DNA from: Dyadobacter sp. CY312
GTDB lineage: Bacteria > Bacteroidota > Bacteroidia > Cytophagales > Spirosomataceae
Assembly (NCBI RefSeq): GCF_021390535.1
Contig: NZ_JAJUXG010000006.1
Span: 62,001-126,000, forward strand
Reading direction: 5' to 3'
DNA: 64,000 nucleotides
Shown here piece after piece: positions 34,924-44,537 of this stretch. Below the pieces are notes generated by a model, which was not told where the DNA came from, ran no database searches, and saw only the letters and a list, made by a program, of their open reading frames with translations. Both the position numbers and the translations under genes were made by a program. The first letter of the stretch is position 1, and each line of letters begins with the position of its first letter.

Positions 34924-37380
34924 ATGTTTGAAAACTATCTAAAAATCGCCTGGCGAAACTTGCTAAAAAGCAAGCTTTTCTCCTTTATCAACGTGTTTGG
35001 TCTGTCGGTTGGCCTTACCTGTTGCATGTTATTGCTGTTGTATATACTGAGCGAAGTTTCATTTGATAAACATCAGGAGCATGCCAATGAATTGTATCTT
35101 GTCAGGAGTGAAAATGTGCGTTTTAGTGGCGAGAAAATGGACAATCCGCGTGCTCCGGCACCTTATGCTGGAGCCTTGAAACAGGAATTTCCGGAAGTGG
35201 TGCAGGTTACCCGCACATGGATAAATTTCCTTGAAAACAAGACTTTGCTGAAAGTGGTGGATTCCGGAAAAACCGTAAAATCAGTCTTTGAAACGAAAGG
35301 CTGCCATGTTGATTCCACGTTTTTCGATATGTTTTCTTATCAATTTGTGGAGGGCGATCCCAAAACTGCCTTAAACGATCCGCATTCCGTGGTGTTATCA
35401 GAAGATGTTGCAGCCAAACTTTTTGGTAACGTCTCTGCGATAAACAAAACGATCAATATAGGAGGAACCGATGGCAATGGGGAAAACTTTAAGGTTACGG
35501 GTGTGTACAAGGATGAAAGCGCACGCTCTCATTACGATGCACGTTATTTCATGCCCATGATGTCGGGTTGGGTTGGTAATTACTTGCGGGAAGGTAATCT
35601 GGATTTTACCAACAACAACATGTTTTACACCTACATACGCGTAAAGCCAGGTACTGATCCTGAAAAATTCAACAAAAAACTACCTGCGTTTGTGGATAAA
35701 TATGCAGGTAAGGATATCAAAGCTGCTGGTTACGCAAAACACATGAGCTTACTTCCGGTGACTGATATTCATTTATTTAACAAGATAACTGACATCATTA
35801 CACCAACTACGAGCACAACCTACCTATACGTGCTTGCGTCTATTGCCATTTTTACATTGCTTATTGCGTGCATCAATTTCATGAATCTTTCAACAGCGCG
35901 TTCTGCGAAACGGGCGGCGGAAGTTGGGATGAGAAAAGTGATGGGGGCAGGAAAAGGAGGACTAATCGGTCAGTTTTTGGGTGAATCAATGGTTCTTACC
36001 TTTCTGGCCCTGATCTTCGCATTGATATCGGTGGTGGTGTTTTTACCATTATTTAATCAGCTTTCCGACAAGAATTTGCTGGTTTCAGACCTTTTTAAGC
36101 CGGAAATAATCGTTTCCTTTCTTTTGCTTGCCGTGCTGACCGGTTTATTATCAGGTAGCTATCCTGCATTTTATTTATCGGTTTTCAATCCGCTTGATGT
36201 TATCAAAGGAAAGTTTGTCAACTCCGTTTCCGCAACAGCACTACGGCGCGGACTGGTAGTATTTCAATTTGTAATTTCCATCGGGCTTGTGGTAGCAACA
36301 ATGGTTATTCAGGGCCAGATCAGTTTCATGCGCGACCAGCCATTGGGTTTCACAAAGGATCAGCAGATTGTAATTCCATTGCGCAGTGAACAGGCGAAAA
36401 AGGCTTATTCATCGCTGCGAAGTGAAATTTTGCAAAATAATCAGATCGCTTCTGCATCAGGAACATCTTATTATCCGGGAATTCAAAATCCTGGCGATAT
36501 GTCTGTTTACCGTTCCGATCTATCTATGAACGAAAGCTCAATTGTGAAAACCAATTGGGTAGCCCCGGATTTCATGAACACAATGGGATTTGAAATGGCT
36601 GCCGGTAGAATGCTCTCGGCCGAGTTTCCAGGAGATACGAATTTCAAAATGGTCGTAAATGAAGCAACGATAAAGAAGTTTGGTATTGCGCTTGATAAAG
36701 CTGTCGGATCAAAATTACATTATGACGATGGTGAAGGGAAATCGCAAGGGATTGAAATTGTAGGCGTTGTGAAGGATTTTCATTTTGCAGGTTTGCATCA
36801 GGCAATAGAACCATATGCGTTTTTTCCTCAGTTTAATAATGATTTCAACTACATTATTGCGCATGTCGGCACGGCGGACATTGGCAAAGTGTTACCATTT
36901 CTTGAAACCAAATGGAAAGCTATGGTACCGGATGAACCATTTTCTTACAGCTTTCTGAATGAAGATTTTCAAAGAAACTACACTGCCGATGCCAGAACGG
37001 CCCGTATTGTAAATTCGTTTACAATCATTTCAATCTTAATATCCTGTCTCGGACTCTTCGGCCTGGCTACATTTGCCGCACAGCAGCGGATTAAGGAAAT
37101 AGGTGTCCGTAAAGTGTTAGGAGCATCCGTTGGAAATATAGTAGGGTTGCTCTCCGGAGATTTCATCAAACTTGTGGTTGTCTCCATTGTTATTGCAACG
37201 CCGCTAACCTGGTATGTGATGAACAAATGGTTGCAGGATTTTGCCTACAAAATCAGCATTCAATGGTGGATGTTCGCAGCTGCCGGAGCACTGGCCATTA
37301 TTATTGCGATGATCACAGTGAGTTCACAAGCGATTAAGGCGGCAATTACAAATCCAGTAAAGTCTTTGAAATCGGAGTGA
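34924..37380 (+). CDS. FtsX-like ABC permease, paralogue 5
   Basis: An 818-residue paralogue starting MFENYLKIAWRNLLKSKLFS. The first periplasmic domain is distinctive (RSENVRFSGEKMDNPRAPAPY and a longer insert near KVVDSGKTVKSVFETKGC). Coupling motifs are RAAEVGMRKVMGAGK and QRIKEIGVRKVLGASV; the tail is NPVKSLKSE. The second domain contains NEATIKKFGIALDKAVGSK and GVVKDFHFAGLHQAIEPY. It follows the DUF1080-like gene by about 200 nt containing the palindromic repeats, and its leader ends in GCTAAAAGCTCATAGCC as in other paralogues. Confidence 0.93.
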   Translation: MFENYLKIAWRNLLKSKLFSFINVFGLSVGLTCCMLLLLYILSEVSFDKHQEHANELYLVRSENVRFSGEKMDNPRAPAPYAGALKQEFPEVVQVTRTWINFLENKTLLKVVDSGKTVKSVFETKGCHVDSTFFDMFSYQFVEGDPKTALNDPHSVVLSEDVAAKLFGNVSAINKTINIGGTDGNGENFKVTGVYKDESARSHYDARYFMPMMSGWVGNYLREGNLDFTNNNMFYTYIRVKPGTDPEKFNKKLPAFVDKYAGKDIKAAGYAKHMSLLPVTDIHLFNKITDIITPTTSTTYLYVLASIAIFTLLIACINFMNLSTARSAKRAAEVGMRKVMGAGKGGLIGQFLGESMVLTFLALIFALISVVVFLPLFNQLSDKNLLVSDLFKPEIIVSFLLLAVLTGLLSGSYPAFYLSVFNPLDVIKGKFVNSVSATALRRGLVVFQFVISIGLVVATMVIQGQISFMRDQPLGFTKDQQIVIPLRSEQAKKAYSSLRSEILQNNQIASASGTSYYPGIQNPGDMSVYRSDLSMNESSIVKTNWVAPDFMNTMGFEMAAGRMLSAEFPGDTNFKMVVNEATIKKFGIALDKAVGSKLHYDDGEGKSQGIEIVGVVKDFHFAGLHQAIEPYAFFPQFNNDFNYIIAHVGTADIGKVLPFLETKWKAMVPDEPFSYSFLNEDFQRNYTADARTARIVNSFTIISILISCLGLFGLATFAAQQRIKEIGVRKVLGASVGNIVGLLSGDFIKLVVVSIVIATPLTWYVMNKWLQDFAYKISIQWWMFAAAGALAIIIAMITVSSQAIKAAITNPVKSLKSE

Positions 37381-37392
37381 GTGGAGGCGTGA

Positions 37393-37779
37393 TTACCAAC
37401 TCATGTTTACATCATAGTCCTGGAAGTAGGGATCCTTACCAATTATGGAAAGATTATCGCAACTTGCCTGAGCAATAATAATTCTGTCAAAAGGATCTTT
37501 GTGATGCAGAGGTAGATTAATTATTTTATTGGTATGTCGAAATGTAATCGGTAACAGTCTGAATCCATTTATCGAAGCATGGTATTCCAGCTCTTGAAAC
37601 GGCATGTCAAGCTGTAACTTACCAATATTGATTTTAATCGCTATTTCCCAAAATGTGGCAATACTGATGAATTTGGTGTTTTCTGAGTTTTCAATAATAT
37701 CTCGGGCTTCTTTTGATAGCTCGGCATCACCATTTATAAACCAAAGAAAGGCATGCGTATCAAGTAAAAAATTCATCAC
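37393..37779 (-). CDS. PIN-domain ribonuclease toxin (VapC-like)
   Basis: A 128-residue protein with the PIN acidic residues in order: Asp7 in LLDTHAFLWFINGD, Glu in FWEIAIKINIGKL, and Asp in HHKDPFDRIIIAQA, followed by a further Asp near the end. VapC-type PIN toxins are Mg-dependent endoribonucleases that act on tRNA or rRNA. Its start overlaps the DUF2281 antitoxin gene by 4 nt. The locus lies in antisense between permeases 5 and 6. Confidence 0.9.
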   Translation of the reverse strand: MMNFLLDTHAFLWFINGDAELSKEARDIIENSENTKFISIATFWEIAIKINIGKLQLDMPFQELEYHASINGFRLLPITFRHTNKIINLPLHHKDPFDRIIIAQASCDNLSIIGKDPYFQDYDVNMSW

Positions 37780-37985
37780 ATATAATCTTTGAAATCATCC
37801 AGAGGAGCGTCGAAATCAGCAGACATTTTAATTTTACCTTTTGCACTTCCGAATTTTGGGATAACGGATGTTTTATTTTTAGTAGATTTTTGGATTAAAA
37901 AATCTATAAAGTCATTGACCTCGTTTTTTAGTTCCTGAGGTAAAATATCGAGTTTGGTATGTATGGTTAAATCGCTCATATCCAT
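37776..37985 (-). CDS. DUF2281-family antitoxin
   Basis: A 69-residue protein: an N-terminal helical part LDILPQELKNEVNDFIDFLI and a charged C-terminal tail with FGSAKGKIKMSADFDAPLDDF. This is the standard DUF2281 form, where the KGKIxMxxDFDxPLxDF tail wraps the PIN toxin. It precedes and overlaps the toxin gene. A second Met at residue 3 is a possible start. Confidence 0.88.
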   Translation of the reverse strand: MDMSDLTIHTKLDILPQELKNEVNDFIDFLIQKSTKNKTSVIPKFGSAKGKIKMSADFDAPLDDFKDYM

Positions 37986-38050
37986 TCATTTTATTTGCTT
38001 GTACACAAATATAGCGAAAGCAAAACAATTCACGAATATCAATTTAACGA

Positions 38051-38168
38051 AGTTCACTAACGAACAAACTGTTCGTTAGTGAACATTTTACTGAAATTTT
38101 ATTTCTATTAACTATCTTATTCATAGTTCATTACATTGACATTGGAGATTTGGTATGATAATTCAATG
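38051..38168 (+). promoter_or_regulatory. Paired palindromic operator and TGGTAT element upstream of permease 6
   Basis: AGTTC-ACTAAC-GAACA (38051-38066) and TGTTC-GTTAGT-GAACA (38070-38085) have centres 19 bp apart and together form a perfect 15-bp inverted repeat (GTTCACTAACGAACA and its complement across AAC). TTGGTATGATAATTCAAT (38150-38167) has its GG exactly 75 nt past the second centre and about 70 nt before the ATG at 38223. Confidence 0.65.
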
Positions 38169-38222
38169 GACATTGTAATCTATATCAAATAGCCAAGAGC
38201 TAAAAGCCTATCGCCAACAGCC

Positions 38223-40637
38223 ATGTTTAAAAACTACCTCAAAATTGCGTTCCGTAATATCTGGAAAAGTAAGGGTTATGCCTTTATCAATATTGTCGGA
38301 CTCTCAGTAGCATTCTGCGTCAGTGTTTTTCTTTTTCTTACGTCCTATTTCCAACTGACCTTTGACAACTTCCATGAGGATGGAGACAGGATATATCAGA
38401 CTTATTTTTTCTCGAATGATCCCGAAAAAGCTGGTAAAACCACAACAATGCCGTTTCCGCTCACGCCTGCGCTTAAAGCAGAATTTCCAGAGATCGAAGG
38501 CATCGCACGTGTCGTAAACGGAGGTGATGTGGTGGAGTACAAAGGAAAATATTTTGATAAACAAGTCAAATTTACTGATCCTGACTTTTTGAAGATATTT
38601 TCGTTTCCGCTGATTAAGGGAAACAAAGAAAGTGCGCTCAAAGATTTAAGCAATATTATCATCAGTGAAAATATGGCCAAATCTGTATTCGGAACGGAAG
38701 ACCCGATGGGAAAAACGTTACAGCTTGGTTTGGGTGCCAATAAAAAACAATATGTGGTAAGCGGAGTGCTCGGAGATTTTCCTGATAACTCCACAATAGA
38801 GTTCGATGCTTTTATAAGATCCGAGAATGTAAGCGATTATCAGTCGCAGAAAGATGCCTGGGACTCGCGTTCTCATTTAGTATTCTTAAAATTATCTCCG
38901 AATACCAATCGCGATGCCTTTGAAAAAAAATTGAAGCCATTTGCCCGGAAATATCTGACCGAGAGTTTTGCGAGCCTGGAAAAGAAAGGAGCAAAACCCG
39001 ACGAACGTGGGGATGTGTTTGCTATAAGGCTTCAAAAAATGTCGAATGTTCACTTTGGAACAGAATTAGCAACAGGTGGAAGCACACCGGCCACGTTGGT
39101 GTATGCATTAATGGGTATCGCGTTTTTTATATTACTTATTGCCTGCATCAATTTTATCAATCTAAACGTTGCCAGATCTTTTATCCGAGCGAGAGAAGTT
39201 GGTGTCAGGAAATCACTTGGCGCGCTTAAAAACCAGCTTTTTGTACAGATATGGGGCGAAGCGGCGGTGATATGTTTCGTTGGATTTTTGATCGGAGTTA
39301 TTCTATCCATGTTGCTCTTGCCTACATTTAACGCAACCTTCAAGTCGAAGCTGACCCTGGATTACATGTTACAGCCGGACAAACTCGTGCTTATCCTCGG
39401 ACTTTTTGTGCTGGTTACAACCTTGGCGGGAGGCTATCCGGCATGGCAAATGTCCAAGTTCAATGCAGTGGAAGTATTGAAAGGAAAGTTGACCATGAAG
39501 AAGCCGGGTATACTGCGCAATTCGCTGATCATTACCCAGTTCACTTTGTCGAGTTTGTTGATTTGTTGTACCATTATCGCCGTTCAGCAGGTTAATCATT
39601 TGCGAAATCAGCCACTGGGTTTTCAGAAAGAGGAGGTGATCAGTATTCCGGTTGGTAATAAAGTAGACGGATTTCAGGCATTGCAAAGAATGAGAAACAA
39701 ACTGGCTTCTGACCCTTCGATTCTTGGTGTGACGGGCTCGGAAGTGAACCTTGGTGTGGGTGCTGACAAAAGTACTTACCGAAGTGTACTTGGATTTACA
39801 TACAAAGAAAAGGAGGTGTCGACCGACTGGCTTGGTGTTGATTACGAATATTTGAAAACGCTGAACATCAAATTACTTGGTGGACGGGAATTCGATCCGG
39901 CTTATCCCGCCGACTCGCTCGATAGAGTTATCATCACCGAAAGTATGGCGAAAAAAATTGGAGAGACGGACCCGGTTGGTAAGTATTTTCAGACCGATTC
40001 AGCTGGAAGTAAGATTCAAATCATTGGGCTGATTCCGGATTTTAACCTTTATTCGGTCAAAAATGATAAAAATCCAATCACCATACACCTTTCCCGGACA
40101 CCCCTCTACATATTTGTGAGAGTTACCCCACAAAGTCTTAATGTATCAATGGATAAGCTGAAAGGTATCTGGAAAGAAATTACGCCGGAATCTGAATTTA
40201 AAGGTACTTTCATGGATGAAAATACCGATAACTGGTACAAAGAAGAGCAACGTTTATCCAATATTTTTAGCCTTGCATCGGGCATTGCTATCTTATTGTC
40301 ATGTCTTGGTTTGTTCGCAGTTGCGCTGATTGTGATTGAGCAGAGAACCAAAGAAATTGGTGTCCGTAAAGTTTTGGGTGCCAGTATACCCAACCTCGTT
40401 TTTGTGCTTTCCAGGGATTTTGTCAAACTGGTGGTCATTGCCATCCTCATTGCTTCACCGCTTGCCTGGTTCTTCATGCAAAAGTGGCTTGATAACTATG
40501 CGTATCGTATCGAAATTAGTCCGTTAATCTTTATTGGAGTGGGCTTGGCTGCCATTTTTGTTGCAGTTGGAACAGTAAGTTTTCAAAGTATAAAAGCCGC
40601 GCTGATGAATCCTGTAAAAAGTTTGAAAAGCGAATAA
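38223..40637 (+). CDS. FtsX-like ABC permease, paralogue 6 (divergent)
   Basis: An 804-residue paralogue starting MFKNYLKIAFRNIWKSKGYA. Segment 1 (VGLSVAFCVSVFLFLTSYF) and the first periplasmic domain are the least like the other copies. Coupling motifs are RAREVGVRKSLGALK and QRTKEIGVRKVLGASI; the tail is NPVKSLKSE. In the second domain the usual KDFHF-SLH motif is replaced by PDFNLYSVKNDKNP, which sets this copy apart. It starts its own transcription unit with a paired operator and is followed after 64 nt by permease 7. Confidence 0.92.
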   Translation: MFKNYLKIAFRNIWKSKGYAFINIVGLSVAFCVSVFLFLTSYFQLTFDNFHEDGDRIYQTYFFSNDPEKAGKTTTMPFPLTPALKAEFPEIEGIARVVNGGDVVEYKGKYFDKQVKFTDPDFLKIFSFPLIKGNKESALKDLSNIIISENMAKSVFGTEDPMGKTLQLGLGANKKQYVVSGVLGDFPDNSTIEFDAFIRSENVSDYQSQKDAWDSRSHLVFLKLSPNTNRDAFEKKLKPFARKYLTESFASLEKKGAKPDERGDVFAIRLQKMSNVHFGTELATGGSTPATLVYALMGIAFFILLIACINFINLNVARSFIRAREVGVRKSLGALKNQLFVQIWGEAAVICFVGFLIGVILSMLLLPTFNATFKSKLTLDYMLQPDKLVLILGLFVLVTTLAGGYPAWQMSKFNAVEVLKGKLTMKKPGILRNSLIITQFTLSSLLICCTIIAVQQVNHLRNQPLGFQKEEVISIPVGNKVDGFQALQRMRNKLASDPSILGVTGSEVNLGVGADKSTYRSVLGFTYKEKEVSTDWLGVDYEYLKTLNIKLLGGREFDPAYPADSLDRVIITESMAKKIGETDPVGKYFQTDSAGSKIQIIGLIPDFNLYSVKNDKNPITIHLSRTPLYIFVRVTPQSLNVSMDKLKGIWKEITPESEFKGTFMDENTDNWYKEEQRLSNIFSLASGIAILLSCLGLFAVALIVIEQRTKEIGVRKVLGASIPNLVFVLSRDFVKLVVIAILIASPLAWFFMQKWLDNYAYRIEISPLIFIGVGLAAIFVAVGTVSFQSIKAALMNPVKSLKSE

Positions 40638-40701
40638 AGAGAAGCTCAGACGTCTATTTAGTCTTTGGACACGCATCACATACCCATAATACATACTAGC
40701 C

Positions 40702-43083
40702 ATGATAAAAAATTATTTAAAAATAGCGTTCCGGAATCTTTGGAAGCATAAGGTATTTTCTTTCATAAACATTATGGGGTTGACAGTCGGGATGTCGGCT
40801 TGCTTTCTTATATTTCTCTACGTCAATTTCGAGCTAACCTATGACCGTTTCAACTCCAAAGCCGACAGGATCTATCGACTGGTTACCGATATCAAAACAC
40901 CTTCTGAAACAATCAATACAGGTGTGACATCTTGGGCTTTTGCTCCAAATATTAAAAATGACTTTCCGGAAGTAGAAGCTTTTACCCGCGTAAGCGGTGG
41001 TAGTTTTTTGGTTAGAAAAGGGGATATCAAGTTTCAGGAAGAAAAAACGGTATTTGCAGATTCAACCTTTTTTCAGGTTTTTGATTTTGAATTGATTAAA
41101 GGAAATCCTGCCACTGCATTGAAGGATCAGCTGAGTCTGGTTTTTACTGAAAAAGCTGCGAAGAAATATTTTGGAGATAATGATCCGATTGGACAGACCT
41201 TACTCTTGTCAGGAGATGGCTTGCCCGCCACTGTTACGGGTGTGATGAAAGATATTCCGGAGAATTCGCAGATCAAAGGAGACATGTTTGTTTCCATGTC
41301 AACCCAGACTCAGCGGTTCAATAAGGGCCTGGACGATCAATGGGGTAACTTTGGTGCAACAACCTACTTGCTTTTAAAACCCGGAACAACTGGTAAAGCG
41401 CTGGAAAGTAAACTTCCCGCATTTCTGAAAAACCGTGCCGGAAAATTGATGGACGAAATGAATATGCATTACACGCTTTTTCTGGAACCATTGGCTGATG
41501 TGCATTTGCTATCTACCCGGGGTTCCGACGATGGGGGAAGTATGAATAACGTATATGTATTCTCGGTAGTAGCTGTTTTCATTCTGCTTATTGCCTGCAT
41601 CAACTTTGTAAACCTGACAACAGCGCGTTCGGTGGAACGTGCCAAGGAAGTAGGTATACGTAAAGTTGTAGGTGCTCCACGTAGTTTACTTGCCAGACAA
41701 TTCATCAGTGAATCCATTCTTCTTTGCCTGATCGCCTTTGTGTTTGCAGTTATTCTGTCCGCGGCATTATTGCCACTTTTTAACAACCTTTCAGGCAAAA
41801 TCATCAGCACTGGTATATTGAGTAGCCTTCCTTTTGTTGGCGGACTTTTTGTTGCAGCAATCATCATCGGAATTCTGGCTGGTAGTTATCCGGCGATGGT
41901 ACTTTCATCGTTTGAACCTGTGGTGGTTTTGAAAGGGCGTTTTACAACAAGTGTAAAAGGGATTTTGCTTCGTAAGGGGCTGGTTACATTTCAGTTTGGT
42001 ATATCGATAGCGCTTATTATTGCCACAATCGTCGTTTTTACACAAATGGACTACATGCGGAACCGTGACCTTGGTTTCAGTAAAGACCAGATGCTGATCG
42101 TTAATTCGCAGGGCGATCCAAAACGTGAAGCATTTAAAGAATCACTCAAAGGAATTGCCGGAATAAAATCAACTGCTGCATCTTCCAGCGTTCCTGGTGG
42201 TGGCAATCCGGGAGCTTACTCAGAAATAGAAAATAAAAGTGGCGATTTACAAATAGCGAATCTGGATCTATATTTCGTCGACTTTGATTACATTACGCAG
42301 TTTAACCTTAAAATGGCAGCCGGACGACCTTTTTCAAGAACGTTCGGAACTGATACAACGCAGGCCATGGTGATTAACGAAGCAGCAGCCAGGCTGTTTG
42401 GTTACAGTTCTCCGGAGCAAGCCATTGGCCGCCGATTCAAACAATGGGGCCGTGAAGGGAAGATTGTTGGTGTGATCAAAGATTTCCATTTTCGTTCTTT
42501 GCAAGAGGTGATTAAGCCGCTTACCATGCGGATCGAACCAGGAGGCAGCGAGCTCATATCTGTAAAGATCGACGGAGGAGATACAAAGGCGATTGTGGCG
42601 GCGGTTGAGAGTAAGTGGAAAACCATTATGCCTGACAGGCCATTCAGTTACTATTTTATGGATGAGTTTTTCGATCGTCAGTACAGAAGTGAAGAGCGTT
42701 TTGAGAAACTTTTTTTCAACTTTGCAATCCTGGCTATTTTTATTTCCTGTCTCGGTTTGTTAGGTCTTGCATCGTACAGCACCGCGCAGCGCACCAAGGA
42801 AATAGGCGTGAGGAAGGTAATGGGTGCATCGGTCGGCAGCATTGTAGGTCTGCTCTCAAAGGATTTTCTTAAACTGGTATTAATTGCATTTTTGATTGCG
42901 TCCCCGGTCGCCTACTATGGAATGTATAAATGGTTGCAGGGCTTTGCATACCGTACCGATATTCACTGGTGGATTTTCGCGGCAGCAGCGTCATTATCTA
43001 CCCTTATCGCATTTGGAACAGTAAGTTTCCAGAGTATTAGGGCAGCGCTGATGAACCCGGTGAAGAGTTTGAGGAGTGAATAG
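40702..43083 (+). CDS. FtsX-like ABC permease, paralogue 7
   Basis: A 793-residue paralogue starting MIKNYLKIAFRNLWKHKVFS. Standard layout, with coupling motifs RAKEVGIRKVVGAPR and QRTKEIGVRKVMGASV, INEAAARLFGYSSPEQAIGR and GVIKDFHFRSLQEVIKPL in the second periplasmic domain, and the tail NPVKSLRSE. The 64-nt gap to permease 6 and the lack of a separate operator suggest they share a transcript. Confidence 0.93.
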   Translation: MIKNYLKIAFRNLWKHKVFSFINIMGLTVGMSACFLIFLYVNFELTYDRFNSKADRIYRLVTDIKTPSETINTGVTSWAFAPNIKNDFPEVEAFTRVSGGSFLVRKGDIKFQEEKTVFADSTFFQVFDFELIKGNPATALKDQLSLVFTEKAAKKYFGDNDPIGQTLLLSGDGLPATVTGVMKDIPENSQIKGDMFVSMSTQTQRFNKGLDDQWGNFGATTYLLLKPGTTGKALESKLPAFLKNRAGKLMDEMNMHYTLFLEPLADVHLLSTRGSDDGGSMNNVYVFSVVAVFILLIACINFVNLTTARSVERAKEVGIRKVVGAPRSLLARQFISESILLCLIAFVFAVILSAALLPLFNNLSGKIISTGILSSLPFVGGLFVAAIIIGILAGSYPAMVLSSFEPVVVLKGRFTTSVKGILLRKGLVTFQFGISIALIIATIVVFTQMDYMRNRDLGFSKDQMLIVNSQGDPKREAFKESLKGIAGIKSTAASSSVPGGGNPGAYSEIENKSGDLQIANLDLYFVDFDYITQFNLKMAAGRPFSRTFGTDTTQAMVINEAAARLFGYSSPEQAIGRRFKQWGREGKIVGVIKDFHFRSLQEVIKPLTMRIEPGGSELISVKIDGGDTKAIVAAVESKWKTIMPDRPFSYYFMDEFFDRQYRSEERFEKLFFNFAILAIFISCLGLLGLASYSTAQRTKEIGVRKVMGASVGSIVGLLSKDFLKLVLIAFLIASPVAYYGMYKWLQGFAYRTDIHWWIFAAAASLSTLIAFGTVSFQSIRAALMNPVKSLRSE

Positions 43084-43134
43084 GTGTTTTCTAAGACAAA
43101 GTCTTGAGCTTTCTTATTTACGCAAGACTTTGTC

Positions 43135-43398
43135 TTACATTTTTAACAAACGTCTCAGATACTCCGGAAGACGAGCTATTTTAGAAATATCAAAATCGGT
43201 GTTAGAAAGAAGGTTCTTCACAAACGTAATTTTCTCTTCATTACGACCTTGTTCGATACCCTTTTCAATCCCTTCTTCCAAGGTTATCATTTTGATTGTT
43301 TCGATTATTCCCATGGCGGTTTCATTTCCCGTTAAAATTGCAATTTGCTTATCAAAGTTAACGTTTAATTGCTTCTGGAATGTTGGCCAATTCAGCAT
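43135..43398 (-). pseudogene. C-terminal remnant of an RpnC/YadD-like (Rpn nuclease-family) protein
   Basis: The 87-residue frame LNWPTFQKQLNVNFDKQIAI...EEGIEKGIEQGRNEEK...FVKNLLSNTDFDISKIARL matches the tail of Rpn/PD-(D/E)XK transposase-like proteins, which have a Glu-Lys-Gly repeat linker before a short C-terminal helix pair. The nuclease domain is absent. An in-frame TAG occurs four codons before the ATG, so this is an N-terminally truncated relic, or a short solo version of the family. Confidence 0.5.
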
Positions 43399-43448
43399 CG
43401 TGTTTAACCCCTATCGCTGACGACTGTCAATAGAAATAGTCACTAAAA

Positions 43449-43796
43449 CTACTCCTGGCTCATCTTTGCTTGCAACGCTCTGAAATCTTCTCTCACAGGA
43501 GTGAAACAATCCAGAACTTTGCATTCTGTTAGTGCCACTGCCGAATGCGGTGCCCAGGAAGGGATAAATGCAGACATACCCGCTTTCAGCAATTTTTTCT
43601 CTCCATCAATGTCAAATTCCAGTTCGCCTTCCAGAACGTGACACCATTGCTCATGTACATGGCTGTGGACAGGCAACACAGAACCGCTTTCAATTGTGAA
43701 GCGGCAATAAGTTGCCTGATCAGAATGGGCTATCGTACCAGAAATTCCATCCCATATTTTGAAGGTTTTTTCTAAATTGTAATCTATAAACGGCAT
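43449..43796 (-). CDS. Cupin-domain protein
   Basis: A 115-residue single-domain cupin. Motif 1 is VLPVHSHVHEQWCHVLEGELEF (His-x-His-x3-Glu ... Gly) and motif 2 is MSAFIPSWAPHSAVA with the third His, enough to bind one divalent metal. Function could be a small isomerase, dioxygenase or sensor; no substrate can be assigned. It is followed by a probable remnant gene and preceded by a secreted hypothetical protein on the same strand. Confidence 0.85.
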   Translation of the reverse strand: MPFIDYNLEKTFKIWDGISGTIAHSDQATYCRFTIESGSVLPVHSHVHEQWCHVLEGELEFDIDGEKKLLKAGMSAFIPSWAPHSAVALTECKVLDCFTPVREDFRALQAKMSQE

Positions 43797-43841
43797 AATG
43801 AATTGTTGTTTGAATTGTTAACGCTGGAAGTAGCGGTCTTC

Positions 43842-44402
43842 TTATTTCCAACCCCAGGGTGCAGATGGATTTTCTACGGTTTTGGTCAGATCAAAAAACA
43901 CAGTAAAAAGGCGGTCGGAACCCATTCTTCGCAGATTATAGGAAAATGACCTATCATCCAGTGTTATCCACCAGACGTTGGTTGAAGCATGTGGTAGTAA
44001 GTCAGTGGTTTGCTGATCGGCAGGGAAGATCTGAATGTTGGCAGAGCCGGAATTGGTTGCCTTTCCTCCATATTGAGTTACTTTGTCTTCGCTGCCATCC
44101 TCATGCCTGTGGTCGTGTTTGAGCTGGATACGGTCGTTTTCAAACGTCAATATCCAGGTTCTGGATTTGTTGTCCCCTACAAAAAATGGAATACGAATGG
44201 TGTTATCATCACAAGCACGGACGTGCATAACCAATTTCTTTCCTGCAAAATCATCATTGGCCGGCGTGCTCAATAAGCTTCCTTCAAAGGACTTGTTACA
44301 ATGTTTTTTCAGACTTTCCCAAAATTTGAAGGCTTCACTTTTTCCCTGAGCCGAGGCCGATATGGCTAGGAAAAAGAGGGAAATTGAAATGATAATTTTC
44401 AT
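43842..44402 (-). CDS. Secreted hypothetical protein
   Basis: A 186-residue protein with a signal peptide (MKIIISISLFFLAISASAQG). The mature part is beta-rich, with two Cys (KKHCNKSFEG and VRACDDNTIR) that could form a disulphide, a TWILTFENDRIQLKHDHRHEDGS segment rich in charged residues and His, and a closing SFSYNLRRMGSDRLFTVFFD. I know this as a conserved but uncharacterised type in Bacteroidota. It is divergent from PadR, and the paired operator lies between them. Confidence 0.7.
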   Translation of the reverse strand: MKIIISISLFFLAISASAQGKSEAFKFWESLKKHCNKSFEGSLLSTPANDDFAGKKLVMHVRACDDNTIRIPFFVGDNKSRTWILTFENDRIQLKHDHRHEDGSEDKVTQYGGKATNSGSANIQIFPADQQTTDLLPHASTNVWWITLDDRSFSYNLRRMGSDRLFTVFFDLTKTVENPSAPWGWK

Positions 44403-44537
44403 GCAGTATTAATTTAATAGTTAAATGATCGATTGGCAAAGATAAAGATTTCAGTTCCCGTGCCTATTGAAATACCAACTTCCAATCGGTGCTGTACTTT
44501 TTTCAATTTGTGAAGGCGTACAAAGTTGCTTTTGCTC

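Noticed and set aside
43076..43420. A 114-codon plus-strand frame after permease 7
   Set aside because: It overlaps the Rpn-like remnant, which has recognisable protein features on the other strand.
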